A stretch of DNA of 64,000 bases from Phytophthora colocasiae (Eukaryota > Oomycota > Peronosporomycetes > Peronosporales > Peronosporaceae), in contig JAGKQI010000068.1 in assembly GCA_018806915.1 (NCBI GenBank), positions 51,971-115,970 on the forward strand. Reading direction: 5' to 3'. Below, one piece after another: positions 1 through 9,469 of this stretch. Position numbers and translations under genes: made by a program. Each line of letters starts with the position of its first letter. Positions within the stretch are counted from its first letter, which is position 1. Under the pieces are notes generated by a model. The model ran no database searches. It was not told the origin of the DNA and saw only the letters and a list, made by a program, of their open reading frames with translations.

Positions 1-800
1 CGATGACGACGTCACGTATGACAGTGACATCAATCCTGACTGCGAAGACTTGGGTGACGGCGACAGCGATGTAGTATCGAATGGTGATGCTGTTGAGCTG
101 GACCAGGCATTTATTGAGGCACTGAGTGTTGGAAATGGCGTTCTCAGCACAGCAGAGGCGAAGCAAAGAGATGAAGCCCTGCGTGCAATGCAGTGGACTC
201 CGATTTTGTCCGAGTATGAAGCTGATACACCAGCGTATTCCGGCCTTGGAGCGCAGGAAGCCAGCCCTGTCGCCGAGCTTCTGGACATGTGGCGATCACC
301 GATTCTTACGTTGTTCTTCTTTATGCCGAAGGCTATGTGGGTGAATATTGCTGCCGAGACAAATCGCTACGGTCTTCAGAACGTAACCCGACGCGCTGAA
401 AAGATCCAAAAACGGCAGACCGAGCGCCGCCGAGAGACAGTCAAGCAGATTGTGCGGCGTTTGAAGGCGCAGCAGGCATACGGTACTCACGAAATTATGC
501 ATGTGATTGGACTCCTCATTGCGCGCATGCTCTGCCCTCAGAAGCGGCGGTTCTCCGCGCACTGGTCCATGGTGGAGGATGGTGCAATACCTGCCGGCAA
601 CTTCGGACGCTATATGGCTCGCGACAGGTGTCAAAACATCCTAAGAGACCTCCATTTTGTTGACAACAGGACCCAGAACCGGCGCGACAAGCTCTGGAAG
701 TTGCGACCTGTCGTCGACAAGATTCAGCAGCGCTTCTTGGAGGGTTGGACACTGCCTGCTATCTTCTCCTTCGATGAGGGCGTACTGCCGTCGACGTCAA

Positions 801-860
801 GACGCAACACAACCCGGATGTAACAGTTTGGACGCAACACAACCCGGATGTAACAGTTAT
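801..860 (+). repeat. 30-bp tandem duplication inside the PB-1 transposase
   Basis: The 30 bases at 801-830 are repeated at 831-860 with only the last two bases changed. Each unit contains an in-frame TAA in the transposase frame. PB-2 has a single unit here, so this is a local duplication and not an element feature. Confidence 0.9.
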
Positions 861-928
861 GACAAACCTCATAGATATGGGTCCAAACTGTTTATGACAT
901 GCGATGCGAAGACGGCATATTGTCACAG

Positions 929-999
929 GTATTTTTTTGTGATGCCGTAACTTGCGGTTTTGTTTGCGTCTGACCGATTCTAATGTCGTAACTTTCTAA
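929..999 (+). other. Intron of PB-1 transposase with lost acceptor
   Basis: The intron splits an Arg codon after TAYCH and begins with GT at 929. The PB-2 counterpart (20,693-20,761, minus) ends CCAG followed by the exon, but PB-1 has CTAA at the same place. It contains an exact copy of the reverse-oriented TTACGACATT motif at 982-991. Confidence 0.6.
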
Positions 1000-2330
1000 A
1001 TTCGAGGTTTACGTCGGGAGGAAATCTAGTGGAGACGGAGAGGTGACCTCAGTTGATTATAAGACAGCAGCCGCAGCAGTGGTGCGGAACTTGAAGGTGG
1101 TTCTAGACGACAATTCTCGGCACTCGTGGCATGCAGTGGTAGTCGATAGATACTACTCGTTTGTGCTGCTTGCCGTCGATCTGCTCGGTATGCAAGTCTA
1201 CGTGGTAGGAACAGTGATGCCAAATCGTCTCGGAATTGACAAGAACATCAAGTCAAAGAGCAAGACTCGTCCAAAGAGTATTCACCGCGGAACCTTCACA
1301 TTTTCGCGCTCTGTCGCCGTTCCCAGCATGGTTACGTTCCTTTGGTGGGACAGAAAGCCCGTGTATTACCTGTGTACGGGCTCCGCAATGACTCCTTCAA
1401 CGATCTCAAGAAAGATAAAGCGGGTTGGCGCGATTGAAGTGGCTTGTCCGAAAGCTGTGAATGACTATCAGGACTGGATGGGCGGAGTCGATCGCCATGA
1501 TCAACTCCGCCTCCAGTCTCACTCGCTGCAGATGTCTACAAAGTTCCGTAAGTACTACAAGAGCCTATTCTTGGGGTTTCTCGACTTGGCGCTGGTGAAT
1601 GCGTATATCACGCACAAGGAGGGAGCCAGGATCAAGAAGACGGTGGCGATGAAGCGGTCGGAGTGGTTCTGTGTCCTTCAGAACCAGCTCCTCCAACTGA
1701 AAGCGGAGGACTTCGTTGGAGTTGAAGCTACAACACCTCCCGTTAGCCAGAAGCGCAAGCGCACAACGACACGCCTCACGCACGGGCTTCAGCAGTCTGA
1801 AGACTGGTTCGTCGTCAGTGGCGTCCAAAAGCGCCGTCAGAGGTCCTGTAAAGTCTGCGCTCTCTTACGCACGGGCAAGAAGAAGTCATTTGCCACTACT
1901 TACTACTGTGACCGTTGCTCAATCGATAGCGCGAAGTGCTGGTTGTGCCCCCGGATACGCCGTGAATACATGGGCGTAGGCAAGACCTGTTGAGACATTT
2001 GGCATGAGGACTTCGGTGCTGGTGAAGCCATACCAGCGAGCATCGGGAAACGCGTTGTGCTTCGACGGCCTGGTAAGAAAGCTGGACGAAGGCAGAAGAC
2101 ACGGCGCGAACTTCGTCTAGAAGGCCAAAGCGACCATGGTGGAAACAGCAGTGGCGACGGTGACGACGAGGAGGGCAGCTGAGTTGCCTGCGTTTCAAGT
2201 GATGAGTGTTTAGTTTTCGTGTGTTTGAAATGAATATGTTTTGAATCAATGTACCTTCTTCTGCGTAAAACCTGAACTGAGTGTAGTATCAGTGCAGACA
2301 ATTGGCCATCTGCTGGTGCCTTGGAGCAAG

Positions 2331-2483
2331 TTACGACATTGATCTGTCGAAGCTGTCCTGCAATGCTGTCACTCTTACGACATTGGTAGGAAAACCTGTT
2401 GACACTTTATATACCTAACCATAGTTGGCAGATCAGACTGATACAAATGTCAATACTAAAACTACGTCGTCTCTTACGACATT
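2331..2483. other. Subterminal TTACGACATT motifs of PB-1
   Basis: Three exact copies of TTACGACATT occur at 2331-2340, 2375-2384 and 2474-2483, all in the same orientation, between the transposase gene and the presumed right end. One-mismatch copies lie at both ends of PB-2. Repeated subterminal motifs are usual binding sites for DNA transposases. That role is inferred here. Confidence 0.45.
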
Positions 2484-2524
2484 CTCTTACGTGTTCGGGG
2501 CAAGTACCGTCCGTAAGCAAGGTG

Positions 2525-2710
2525 TTAAACTCTTTCAATTTTAATGGAAAATATCCTCTTCAAATTGTAGTACTCGATTATCCGCAGCACAGAGCACACC
2601 AAGAAGATACACACTGCTTCAAATCTCATCACTTAAGAAACGCATTGGGAACTATATTTCTCTTTCATTATCTTCTCTGATACCTTTCTTCACTGGCCCC
2701 TCATATTGAT
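2525..2710. repeat. 3'-flank repeat of the F-box-like family
   Basis: This non-coding block has close copies at about 11,230-11,330 (reverse orientation) and 46,915-47,105 (same orientation), each beside a family copy. It shares the GATTATCCGCAGCA and CACTGCTTCAAATCTCATCAC strings. It marks how far past the coding region the duplication units extend. No reading frame is convincing. The stretch 2711-2894 shows nothing recognisable. Confidence 0.6.
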
Positions 2711-2894
2711 ACTGTGATTTCGAACGCTGCTTCAAGTAGACTTGGTCAAAAACCAGCAGCTCTATTTCGTCTGCAGTAGAAGAGAAGGAGAACGAGTTAT
2801 TCTAATGTCAACTGGCAAAACTCCAGTTAATCAAAATTCTCTTCAAATACCAGACAGTTTTTTTTTAATCCCGGCAGTTTATTTACGATAACAT

Positions 2895-4850
2895 CTAACA
2901 AAATAATTTTCGCACTTGCACTGATCGTCGGGCAGGGGTCGAAGCGGAAACAAAAATCAGACATAAAACATCGGCAGGTAGTCGATGAATCGCCTTCGAG
3001 TAGTAGACGGAGTTAATGACACTGATCAAGGCAGCTTTTGACTGAATCGGAAATTTCTCCTTCGTAACACAGAGAAAATCTCCATCATGCGAAGTAAAGT
3101 CTTGGATTTCCCTCTCTTCAAAATACACACCATAGAAGTCGAGCCGAGTTAGCTCTCGAGCCATCCGGAGGCTGCGATTCCGTAGACACAATGTGAAATC
3201 CGACAATTTCGGATTATTTCCGACTGTCAACTCCGCGATTGGCCACCGACCCAGCGATTCATTGTGAGTCGTGACAACTACAGCGAAATTACAGGTTTTC
3301 AGATATTGGAGGTTCGGGCATATTCCAGACAAGACACTCAGATCAAGAGTCGTACTGTTGCTGCACATCGGTGCATCCATTGTTAATGAGCGAAGATTTC
3401 GACCAACCAACTCTAGCAACTTAACCGCCGAAGAAACGGAATTAGTTGACGCAAAGCTCAAGGAAAGTTTGCTCAAAGTTGGTACGTTCTGCTCCACCAA
3501 ATCTCGAGAAACCTCGGAAACGCCATTTCCAACTCTAGTTCGACAACAGCCAAAGCCTGGAACGACAACTTCCACCTGATCTCCCCCCTTGAACCAGGCT
3601 CGACAGCGGGTACAACTCGGCATCTCAAATGCTGAGATTTCGCCACCTACAGCATCGATTGGCCATACAGTTATGCCTTTGGCAATATCCACAAATCCGA
3701 ATTCACAAGTATTGTAAGTTCTTGGCTGAAGCTCCTCCTGCCTCGTAAGAGGATAATTGCATCGGACAACATCTGCAATACTCAATAGATTGGCTGGTGT
3801 CGAAGTCACATCCCAAAGTGTAGCAGTAGAACAGCAGCTGATAGTGTACAAAAGCCATGGCCACAACTCAGAAGCCGTAAGCGTAATGTTGAACTTGAGT
3901 GGCGATACGTCAGAATACGCTGCAACAGCGGAACCAATCGCAGGAAAAAAGCTTTCGAAACCTTTCCTACAATACATTTTAATAGTGCAACCATTCAGAC
4001 GGAGACACGTGAGGAAATGATTCAGTATAATCCCAGTGTTTATCGTGTCTTGTGGTAGTCCATCATTATTCGTGATGTCGAATGTAACGGAGATTTCGAG
4101 AGGGTTTACCTTTTTCCATGGCAAACTTGCCGCCAAATTTCGAGAATAACTCATAGTTAAATCACAAATTTGAAAGTCAATTTCGATATCCACTGGCACT
4201 TGTTCCGTAGCAACGACACTTTGGCTCTGCCCTTCATCACGCAGAGTAGTGCGGTCTAGCAGCACAACTAAAGGAACCGCCGCAATAAACAATCTTTGCA
4301 GACCAGTATCAAATATATCACTTGTGTTGACCTTCAGATTCGCGTATACGTTAACGCCGTCGAGGCTGCTCTCCCAACACATACTGGCGCAACTGGACAG
4401 ATACGTCTTGTCTTCGTTCATATTTTCCAGTCCCATTGCCTTCACCTTCTGCATCGCCTGCTGAAACTGCGGTGAGGGGTCTGAATCTGCACAAAATTGG
4501 CTCCAAACGAGCTGTTGAACGGTAGCAGATCCGTAAACATGCGCCACCCAAAATGGATAGTATTTACGCGCATGGTGTGGCGGTAAACTCGGCGGAAATT
4601 GGTCCAAGAATGCCTTATTATTCACTAGCGCAAGGACTGTGAATAGCACGATTGCTTCTCGAACCATTTTCAATCGATTCACATTTTGTGTATCTCCATC
4701 GACCAACCTAAAATTGATGACACGGTTGTGTTGTGAGCATGGCACACGAGGCCAACTAAATCGTACGTATTGTCGTCGGCTTTGGAAATCCATCAAACTA
4801 GGCTGTAAGGCATTAAGCCAAGGTTTCAGGAAAGTCCAATCCGTCGCCAT
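2895..4850 (-). CDS. F-box-like/LRR-like family protein, intact copy 1
   Basis: Uninterrupted frame of 651 residues from the ATG at 4850. An upstream in-frame ATG at 4895 would add 15 residues, but MATDWTFLKPW aligns with the start MTTEWNFLNPW of the copy at 7292, and the core promoter lies just upstream of 4850. The amino-terminal third has conserved Trp/Pro blocks and REAIVLFTVLALVNN. The centre carries the family signature CRAWFKGGDQVEVVVPGFG with regularly spaced Cys. The following region has irregular leucine-rich repeats (LDLSVLSGICPNLQYL and similar). The last ~25 residues contain RLPADVLCLIF, which fits an F-box core (LPxDVLxxIF) at the carboxy end instead of the usual amino end. No signal peptide or membrane span is visible, so it is probably cytoplasmic or nuclear. 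A role as a substrate adaptor for ubiquitin ligase is only a guess from the motif. Confidence 0.85.
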   Translation of the reverse strand: MATDWTFLKPWLNALQPSLMDFQSRRQYVRFSWPRVPCSQHNRVINFRLVDGDTQNVNRLKMVREAIVLFTVLALVNNKAFLDQFPPSLPPHHARKYYPFWVAHVYGSATVQQLVWSQFCADSDPSPQFQQAMQKVKAMGLENMNEDKTYLSSCASMCWESSLDGVNVYANLKVNTSDIFDTGLQRLFIAAVPLVVLLDRTTLRDEGQSQSVVATEQVPVDIEIDFQICDLTMSYSRNLAASLPWKKVNPLEISVTFDITNNDGLPQDTINTGIILNHFLTCLRLNGCTIKMYCRKGFESFFPAIGSAVAAYSDVSPLKFNITLTASELWPWLLYTISCCSTATLWDVTSTPANLLSIADVVRCNYPLTRQEELQPRTYNTCEFGFVDIAKGITVWPIDAVGGEISAFEMPSCTRCRAWFKGGDQVEVVVPGFGCCRTRVGNGVSEVSRDLVEQNVPTLSKLSLSFASTNSVSSAVKLLELVGRNLRSLTMDAPMCSNSTTLDLSVLSGICPNLQYLKTCNFAVVVTTHNESLGRWPIAELTVGNNPKLSDFTLCLRNRSLRMARELTRLDFYGVYFEEREIQDFTSHDGDFLCVTKEKFPIQSKAALISVINSVYYSKAIHRLPADVLCLIFVSASTPARRSVQVRKLFC

Positions 4851-4857
4851 GGACACC

Positions 4858-4874
4858 GTAAATTTGGGAATGAA
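4858..4874 (-). promoter_or_regulatory. Oomycete Inr + FPR core promoter of copy 1
   Basis: Read on the minus strand the bases are TTCATTCC followed directly by CAAATTTAC. These match the oomycete initiator (about YTCANTYY) and its flanking promoter region (about CAWTTTNYY). The start codon follows eight bases after the FPR, which predicts a leader of about 20 nt. The identical block precedes the related copy at 45,085-45,101. The match is by eye to a published consensus. Confidence 0.55.
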
Positions 4875-5340
4875 GTCCAGTGGAGGATGTAACATTCCCT
4901 CGGACTCAAAGGCATCACCGATCTCTCAAATCACGGACTTCAGTCACAAAACGTAAATCCTATGTCCTAGATGGATGGAATTAAACCCGTGGATTTGGTA
5001 TTTTTGTGTTTCTGTAAACAAGAGATTATTATCCGTCGTTTAATCAACTCGTCAATAGCCTTGTGAATGCTATGGATTCAGTCAGCGCACATATCTTGAC
5101 TGGCCGATTATGGAACAGGAGACCAATTATTAGGATTCTGTACGAGTGAAAAACGTTTTGTTGGAACTGGTGAACAGCGGGTATCACCTGCTTCGGATAG
5201 CTCTTACAACCCCCACTATTACTCGCTGTGCATCAAAAAGTCGATGGACTATATATACTCAACCGAAAATGCGAAAAAAAATAGTCTTTGCCACCACTTT
5301 GGTGGTCGTAACACTTGTGAACAATGTTAGTTCGTGAAGC
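4875..5340. repeat. 5'-flank block shared by family copies
   Basis: Non-coding sequence upstream of copy 1. Parts recur at 16,915-17,260 and 45,105-45,290, including GATCTCTCAAATCACGGACT, CTAGATGGATGGAA and the CCGAAAATGCGAAAAAAA stretch. The shared blocks show that whole gene units with promoter were duplicated. No gene is seen. Confidence 0.6.
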
Positions 5341-5449
5341 AACACTCTGGCTGAATGTTTTCCTCGATTCAAAGACCATTCTACGAAGAATTTGACAGAA
5401 GAAGATGTGACTATTGACTGATAGATAGACATGTCCCATTTAGGTATAA

Positions 5450-5925
5450 TGCCAACCGATTTGGACTTCCTTTATCCTTGGTATGTTACACCGGTATGTG
5501 CTTCAGGATAACAGCCACAAGGCGTCTAACCGTGGGATGCACGTACAATTCGAGTAGAAGTTTGGTAATTCAGAGTACCCACACCAGCAGATTTATTTAA
5601 TGCTTCGTCTGGAAAACGAAAATGGGTAACCCAAATCAAGAAGTGATCATGAACCAATTCTCGAACCTGATGCAGACAACGGTGAAAGTGATCGGTATCT
5701 TCCACAATCGATTGTGTCTGTCTTTGGAGCTACTACACGTCAGCAAGCTACTTGGAGCAGGTTACTTGAATGGTCAGACTCCTCGCCTCAATTTCAAGAG
5801 CGATACAGACGCTGAAGGCAATGAAGCAGGAAGAAACAGACAAGGAAACGACTCCAGTATGGCATGGAAATGCAGAGTGATGGTGCCTGTATCGAGCAGT
5901 AAGGCATTGCCGTGGTCGTAGATGG
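5450..5925 (+). pseudogene. F-box-like family fragment, amino-terminal part
   Basis: Short frames in different registers resemble the amino-terminal part of the family: a GMHVQF-like start near 5,535, a segment like STVQQATWSRLLEWSDSSPQF near 5,715-5,800, and stops throughout. The same segment recurs in opposite orientation at 60,940-61,490. The remainder to 6,200 holds no supported gene. Confidence 0.5.
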
Positions 5926-6199
5926 TCTATACAATTGGTGGTTCCCCTTCGACTGAAGTGGGCTTTGATATTCAATATTGTGACTTGGCGAAGCGGCCCG
6001 ACGTCCAGCTCCAGCTTCAACCCGTCGCACACCTCCAGAGCACGTCCCGTACGGGTACGCTCACGGGTTCCCGTTCGGATTCTGGGTTCCGGTGTTCCAT
6101 CCCCCAGTTCAAGATCCGTTTGCCGCATTCCAGCCTCAGACACCAGGACACCTCACCTACCAGACCTGGACGAGTCTCTTGAAGAGGGACTAGCTCAAA

Positions 6200-6385
6200 C
6201 TCTTTGCCGCGAGGAACCTACCGGAATTGGCAAGGCATCTAACTTTCTTTGCCTCCTACATATTAATGCGTTAATACAACAACCACTTGATGTTTCATGC
6301 ATCGCAGCTCTCCCTCGCTCTGAAATTGCACACACTCGCCTGGTAGCAATGCTGTAACGTCTCCCCCCTCCGGTATATGATATCA
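6200..6385. repeat. Block repeated in inverted orientation at 60.5 kb
   Basis: The string running through ATTGGCAAGGCATCTAA, CATATTAATGCGTTAATAC and the CACTTGATGTTTCATG region is matched in reverse complement at about 60,525-60,705. With the neighbouring fragment at 5,450-5,925 it forms one duplicated segment of about 900 bp. Non-coding. Confidence 0.65.
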
Positions 6386-6542
6386 GCAAGTGGAAATTTA
6401 CGTTGGGTGATGACAATGAGCAAAAGGCAGCATCAGGTACTGTCAATCACTGGAAAAAGTTGACAAGCTGATATGGGGTTTCTATCTCGGAGCTCATCGG
6501 TTCTCATTTTTTGTCATCTACAACAATTCTCTCACGACCTTT

Positions 6543-6864
6543 TCAACCAAGTGAGTCGTCAGCCTGGGTCGAAGCCAACACAAAAATTGTGCGAAAGATA
6601 TCGACCGGCAGTCGACGAACTGCTGTCTGTTGTGTGACAACGCTGATCATTGCAGTTTTCGACGCCACTTCCAAGTTCCGTTGTCGTCGTAAGATGCTCC
6701 ACAAACGCATTGTTGTCACCATCGCAAGGATTGTGAATAATTCGATTGTTTCTCGGATCAATGTCAGTTATTCCAACGTTTTCTGGATTTCTTTCATCCA
6801 GTAAATGGATTTCACGTTGTGAGTGCACTGGGAAGATGCCAATCGAACGCCACTTCCATTTCAC
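6543..6864 (-). pseudogene. F-box-like family, amino end fused to carboxy end
   Basis: On the minus strand the sequence reads through IRETIELFTILAMV, which belongs near residue 75 of the family. It then passes through a short frameshifted piece straight into AVRRLPVDIFRTIFVLAST, which belongs in the last 40 residues. About 500 codons between them are missing. This is a deletion derivative. 6,865-7,291 contains no supported gene, apart from a possible upstream region for the next copy. Confidence 0.65.
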
Positions 6865-7291
6865 TTTCAGAATCTGTGGATTTAATTAAGATAACACACG
6901 TGCATAAGGCAGAACATCAATGATTGAGGAACATCCAGTCGACCATTCTACGAGAAAATTGCGGCTTGCTCAGAAGTTGTTCCAAGTGATAGATGTACAG
7001 CTTGATAGAACAGAATGTGATTCGATTGAAACATGGTTTTTAGAGAAGTATTCGATTTTCTATACTATCCGTTCAATTATCAATCATTTAAGGTTGACCA
7101 GATTGAATCCAACAACGGAACTAAGTAAGACCCGATGAATGCTCGAGTTTTTATTGAATCGGGTCGACCACTGGACTCAGCGACCTACGGCTTGAGCACT
7201 TGACGAGGTTGAACACTTGAGGCTTGACTCAAAAGTGATAGCTTTTGCCACGGGAATTTGTTTTCTCGTCGTTATTTTCTAACTTTCGCTG

Positions 7292-9280
7292 ATGACGACC
7301 GAGTGGAATTTCCTCAATCCTTGGCATTCGGCCTTACGCACTTATGCTATTCCAGGGAAGCCCATAAATGCGGGAAATGGGATGCAGGTGAAATTCAAAT
7401 GGCCGTTTGGGAATTCGATATGCTCACAGCATTTACTGCTTCATCTAGAAGAGAGAAGTCCGGAAAATGTGAAACAACTGAAACTGATCCGAGAAGCAAT
7501 CGAATTATTCACATTGCTTTCGATAGTGAACAACGAAGCATTTACAGAGCAAATGTCACTTCTCTCACCAAGAACGGAGGAAAGTAGTCGAGGCTACTAT
7601 TCACGATGGAGTGTATACGTCTGTGGATCTGTTGCAGTCCAGAAAGCTACCTGGAGTAGACTGCTGGAGTTTTCAGAACCTTCAGCGCAATATCAATATG
7701 CGCGTCAGAGGCTGAAGACGATGGGATCCGAAGTTAAATGTACGACACCCATTTCCAATGCTGAACTTATATATTGGAACTGCAAGTGTGATGGTGCTGT
7801 TGTGAAAGCCTGCCTCTATACTGACAAAAGTGACGAGATTGAATCAGATCTACAAAGGTTGTTTGATGCTGGTTCTTCTATATTAGTGCAACTCACTCAG
7901 ACGCCGGACCGCTCGAGCCTGGTAGATACATGTATCTGGTCAAACCACAGGCAGCAAGTACTGATGAGTGCGGACGTTTCTGTTTCTATATGGGATTTAA
8001 CGTCGGGATTTTGCCGAGATTTAGCTGCTGGGTTGGTATATACACCAATAAACTCCCTGAGAATTTACCTTAAACAAGAAGATACAACCAGCAACGAACA
8101 GGCTGCGATCAACGCTGGAGTTCTACTGACCCGGGTCTATCAGTGGTCTCAAGTCGTCAGTCAAAAGGTGTCGATTTCGTGTTACAAGCTGTCCAAAAGC
8201 GTGTTTGCTGTGATTTGTTCGGTTGTATCCGCGGGATTTACCACAACTCCAATCAAGATCGATTTCAAGGCTGTGCGCACTGAGTCGTGGTCATGGTTAG
8301 TGTATGCTATAAGCCGTTCACCTTCTACCGACATTTCACTAAGGATTTGGGATGCGCATTTGACAAAAACTGATTTATCACGAATTGCGGGTGTATTGCG
8401 CTGTAATTATCCTCGTTCGAACGAGCCGAGAGATTGTTTCTACGGATTAGTAGACATTGCCGAAGGAACAACAGTGTGGGGCTTGGATCTGGAAGGTTCA
8501 CCACTTATTGTGCCGAATTTGGTCCGCTGTCGGGCCTGGTTCAAGGAAGGCGATGACGTTGAAGTGGTCATTCCAGGTGTCGGTCGTTGTCGATGTCGAA
8601 TTGGTGATGGCGTCGCAGTGGTTTCTCGCGATATCAAGGAGCCAACCTCGCTGGGATTAAGAGCACTTCGAGCTTTGTATGTGTGCTTTACACCAATCGA
8701 ATCCGTTTCGTTGGTCATGAGCTTGCTGGAGTTGATCGGTGGTAATTTACGTTTATTATCACAGAGGATACCTCCAGACAGCAGTGACCGTACTCTTGAC
8801 CTGAGTGTTTTATCTGCTGTATGTCCAAATCTTGAATCTCTCACGACTTACGATCTCGATGTGGTTGTCTCGATTCATAATGAGGCTCTGCGTTTGTGGC
8901 CAGTCAAGGTGTTGACTATTAAAGATAGTCGCAAGTTGGCAGACATCCCAGTGTGTTTACGGAACTTCAGTCTACGGATGGCGCGTGAGCTTGAGGAGCT
9001 CACAATAAACTATGACGAACAAGAGTTCGACAAAAACGAGGTGACGGACATTATGACTCACAATGGAGATTTTCTACCTGTTATGAAGGAGAAATTGCCG
9101 ATACAGTCGAAAGTTGCTATGATCAGTGCCATCGACAGTGCGCGCAACTGGAACGCAGTCCGTCGACTGCCCGTTGATATCTTACGCACAATTTTTGTGT
9201 TGGCTTCGACGCCTGCTCGGCGGTCAGTGGACTTTTGGGCTGCCCGTCTTGGTATCAGGAGACATCAAACGCGTTTTTGA
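7292..9280 (+). CDS. F-box-like/LRR-like family protein, intact copy 2
   Basis: Single frame of 662 residues from ATG at 7292, beginning MTTEWNFLNPWHSAL. It shares the whole architecture of copy 1 at clearly lower identity: an amino-terminal block with REAIELFTLLSIVNNEAF, the central signature CRAWFKEGDDVEVVIPGVG, leucine-rich stretches (SLGLRALRALYV, LDLSVLSAVCPNLESL), and the carboxy-terminal F-box-like RRLPVDILRTIFVLAST around residues 620-640. Copies 1 and 2 represent two subfamilies. The broken copies at 17.4, 48.1 and 9.5 kb follow copy 2, and those at 11.9 and 44.3-46.6 kb follow copy 1. No signal peptide is seen. Upstream bases are AT-rich, but I could not identify a clear Inr. Function unknown. 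An F-box adaptor role is a hypothesis. Confidence 0.85.
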   Translation: MTTEWNFLNPWHSALRTYAIPGKPINAGNGMQVKFKWPFGNSICSQHLLLHLEERSPENVKQLKLIREAIELFTLLSIVNNEAFTEQMSLLSPRTEESSRGYYSRWSVYVCGSVAVQKATWSRLLEFSEPSAQYQYARQRLKTMGSEVKCTTPISNAELIYWNCKCDGAVVKACLYTDKSDEIESDLQRLFDAGSSILVQLTQTPDRSSLVDTCIWSNHRQQVLMSADVSVSIWDLTSGFCRDLAAGLVYTPINSLRIYLKQEDTTSNEQAAINAGVLLTRVYQWSQVVSQKVSISCYKLSKSVFAVICSVVSAGFTTTPIKIDFKAVRTESWSWLVYAISRSPSTDISLRIWDAHLTKTDLSRIAGVLRCNYPRSNEPRDCFYGLVDIAEGTTVWGLDLEGSPLIVPNLVRCRAWFKEGDDVEVVIPGVGRCRCRIGDGVAVVSRDIKEPTSLGLRALRALYVCFTPIESVSLVMSLLELIGGNLRLLSQRIPPDSSDRTLDLSVLSAVCPNLESLTTYDLDVVVSIHNEALRLWPVKVLTIKDSRKLADIPVCLRNFSLRMARELEELTINYDEQEFDKNEVTDIMTHNGDFLPVMKEKLPIQSKVAMISAIDSARNWNAVRRLPVDILRTIFVLASTPARRSVDFWAARLGIRRHQTRF

Positions 9281-9469
9281 TACAGAGTTTTGAATTGAAC
9301 GACCTTCATCAAAGTCAATAACCATACGCAGAGCTGCAAAGGTGTCGGTTTAGAGGAGATAGAAATTATCCCCAAAAGATCAGAGTAACGATACGTGATG
9401 TGAACCGAATCACTTTTTACAACCATTCCCATTTTGTGTATCTCTGTTTCTTTGATCCAAATTCTCAAA

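Larger units (their letters stand above)
50..1993 (+). pseudogene. PiggyBac transposase (DDE_Tnp_1_7 type), broken
   Basis: PiggyBac transposases cut and paste at TTAA sites. Frame 50-823 covers the acidic amino-terminal part and the start of the catalytic domain, with SFDEGV near 765-785 supplying the first catalytic Asp. Frame 1043-1993 has VVVDRYYS (second Asp), GGVDRHDQ (third Asp) and a C-terminal Cys-rich zinc-binding tail ending at KTC. The two frames are separated by a 30-bp tandem duplication that brings in stops (801-860), a one-base frameshift, and a 71-bp intron (929-999). Comparison with PB-2 shows the intron should end in AG, but here it ends in AA, so splicing is probably lost as well. 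The remaining sequence is well conserved, so inactivation looks fairly recent. It cannot make a full protein as written. Confidence 0.85.
1..2524 (+). mobile_element. PiggyBac-type DNA transposon PB-1, left end outside the window
   Basis: The element is recognised from its broken transposase gene (50-1993) and from three exact TTACGACATT motifs at 2331, 2375 and 2474, which also occur in PB-2. The right boundary is inferred. At 2525-2528 there is a TTAA, the PiggyBac target, and the following bases match the 3' flank of family genes near 11,812 and (reverse) 46,628. The last bases do not match the C-rich terminal repeat of PB-2, so the terminal repeat has decayed or the boundary is wrong. The left end and the amino-terminal coding part lie upstream of base 1. 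Confidence 0.6.

Noticed and set aside
3271..3579. 102-codon plus frame opposite copy 1, also present at 12,270-12,578
   Set aside because: Conserved only because the minus-strand gene is conserved. It overlaps the leucine-rich coding part in the same relative phase.
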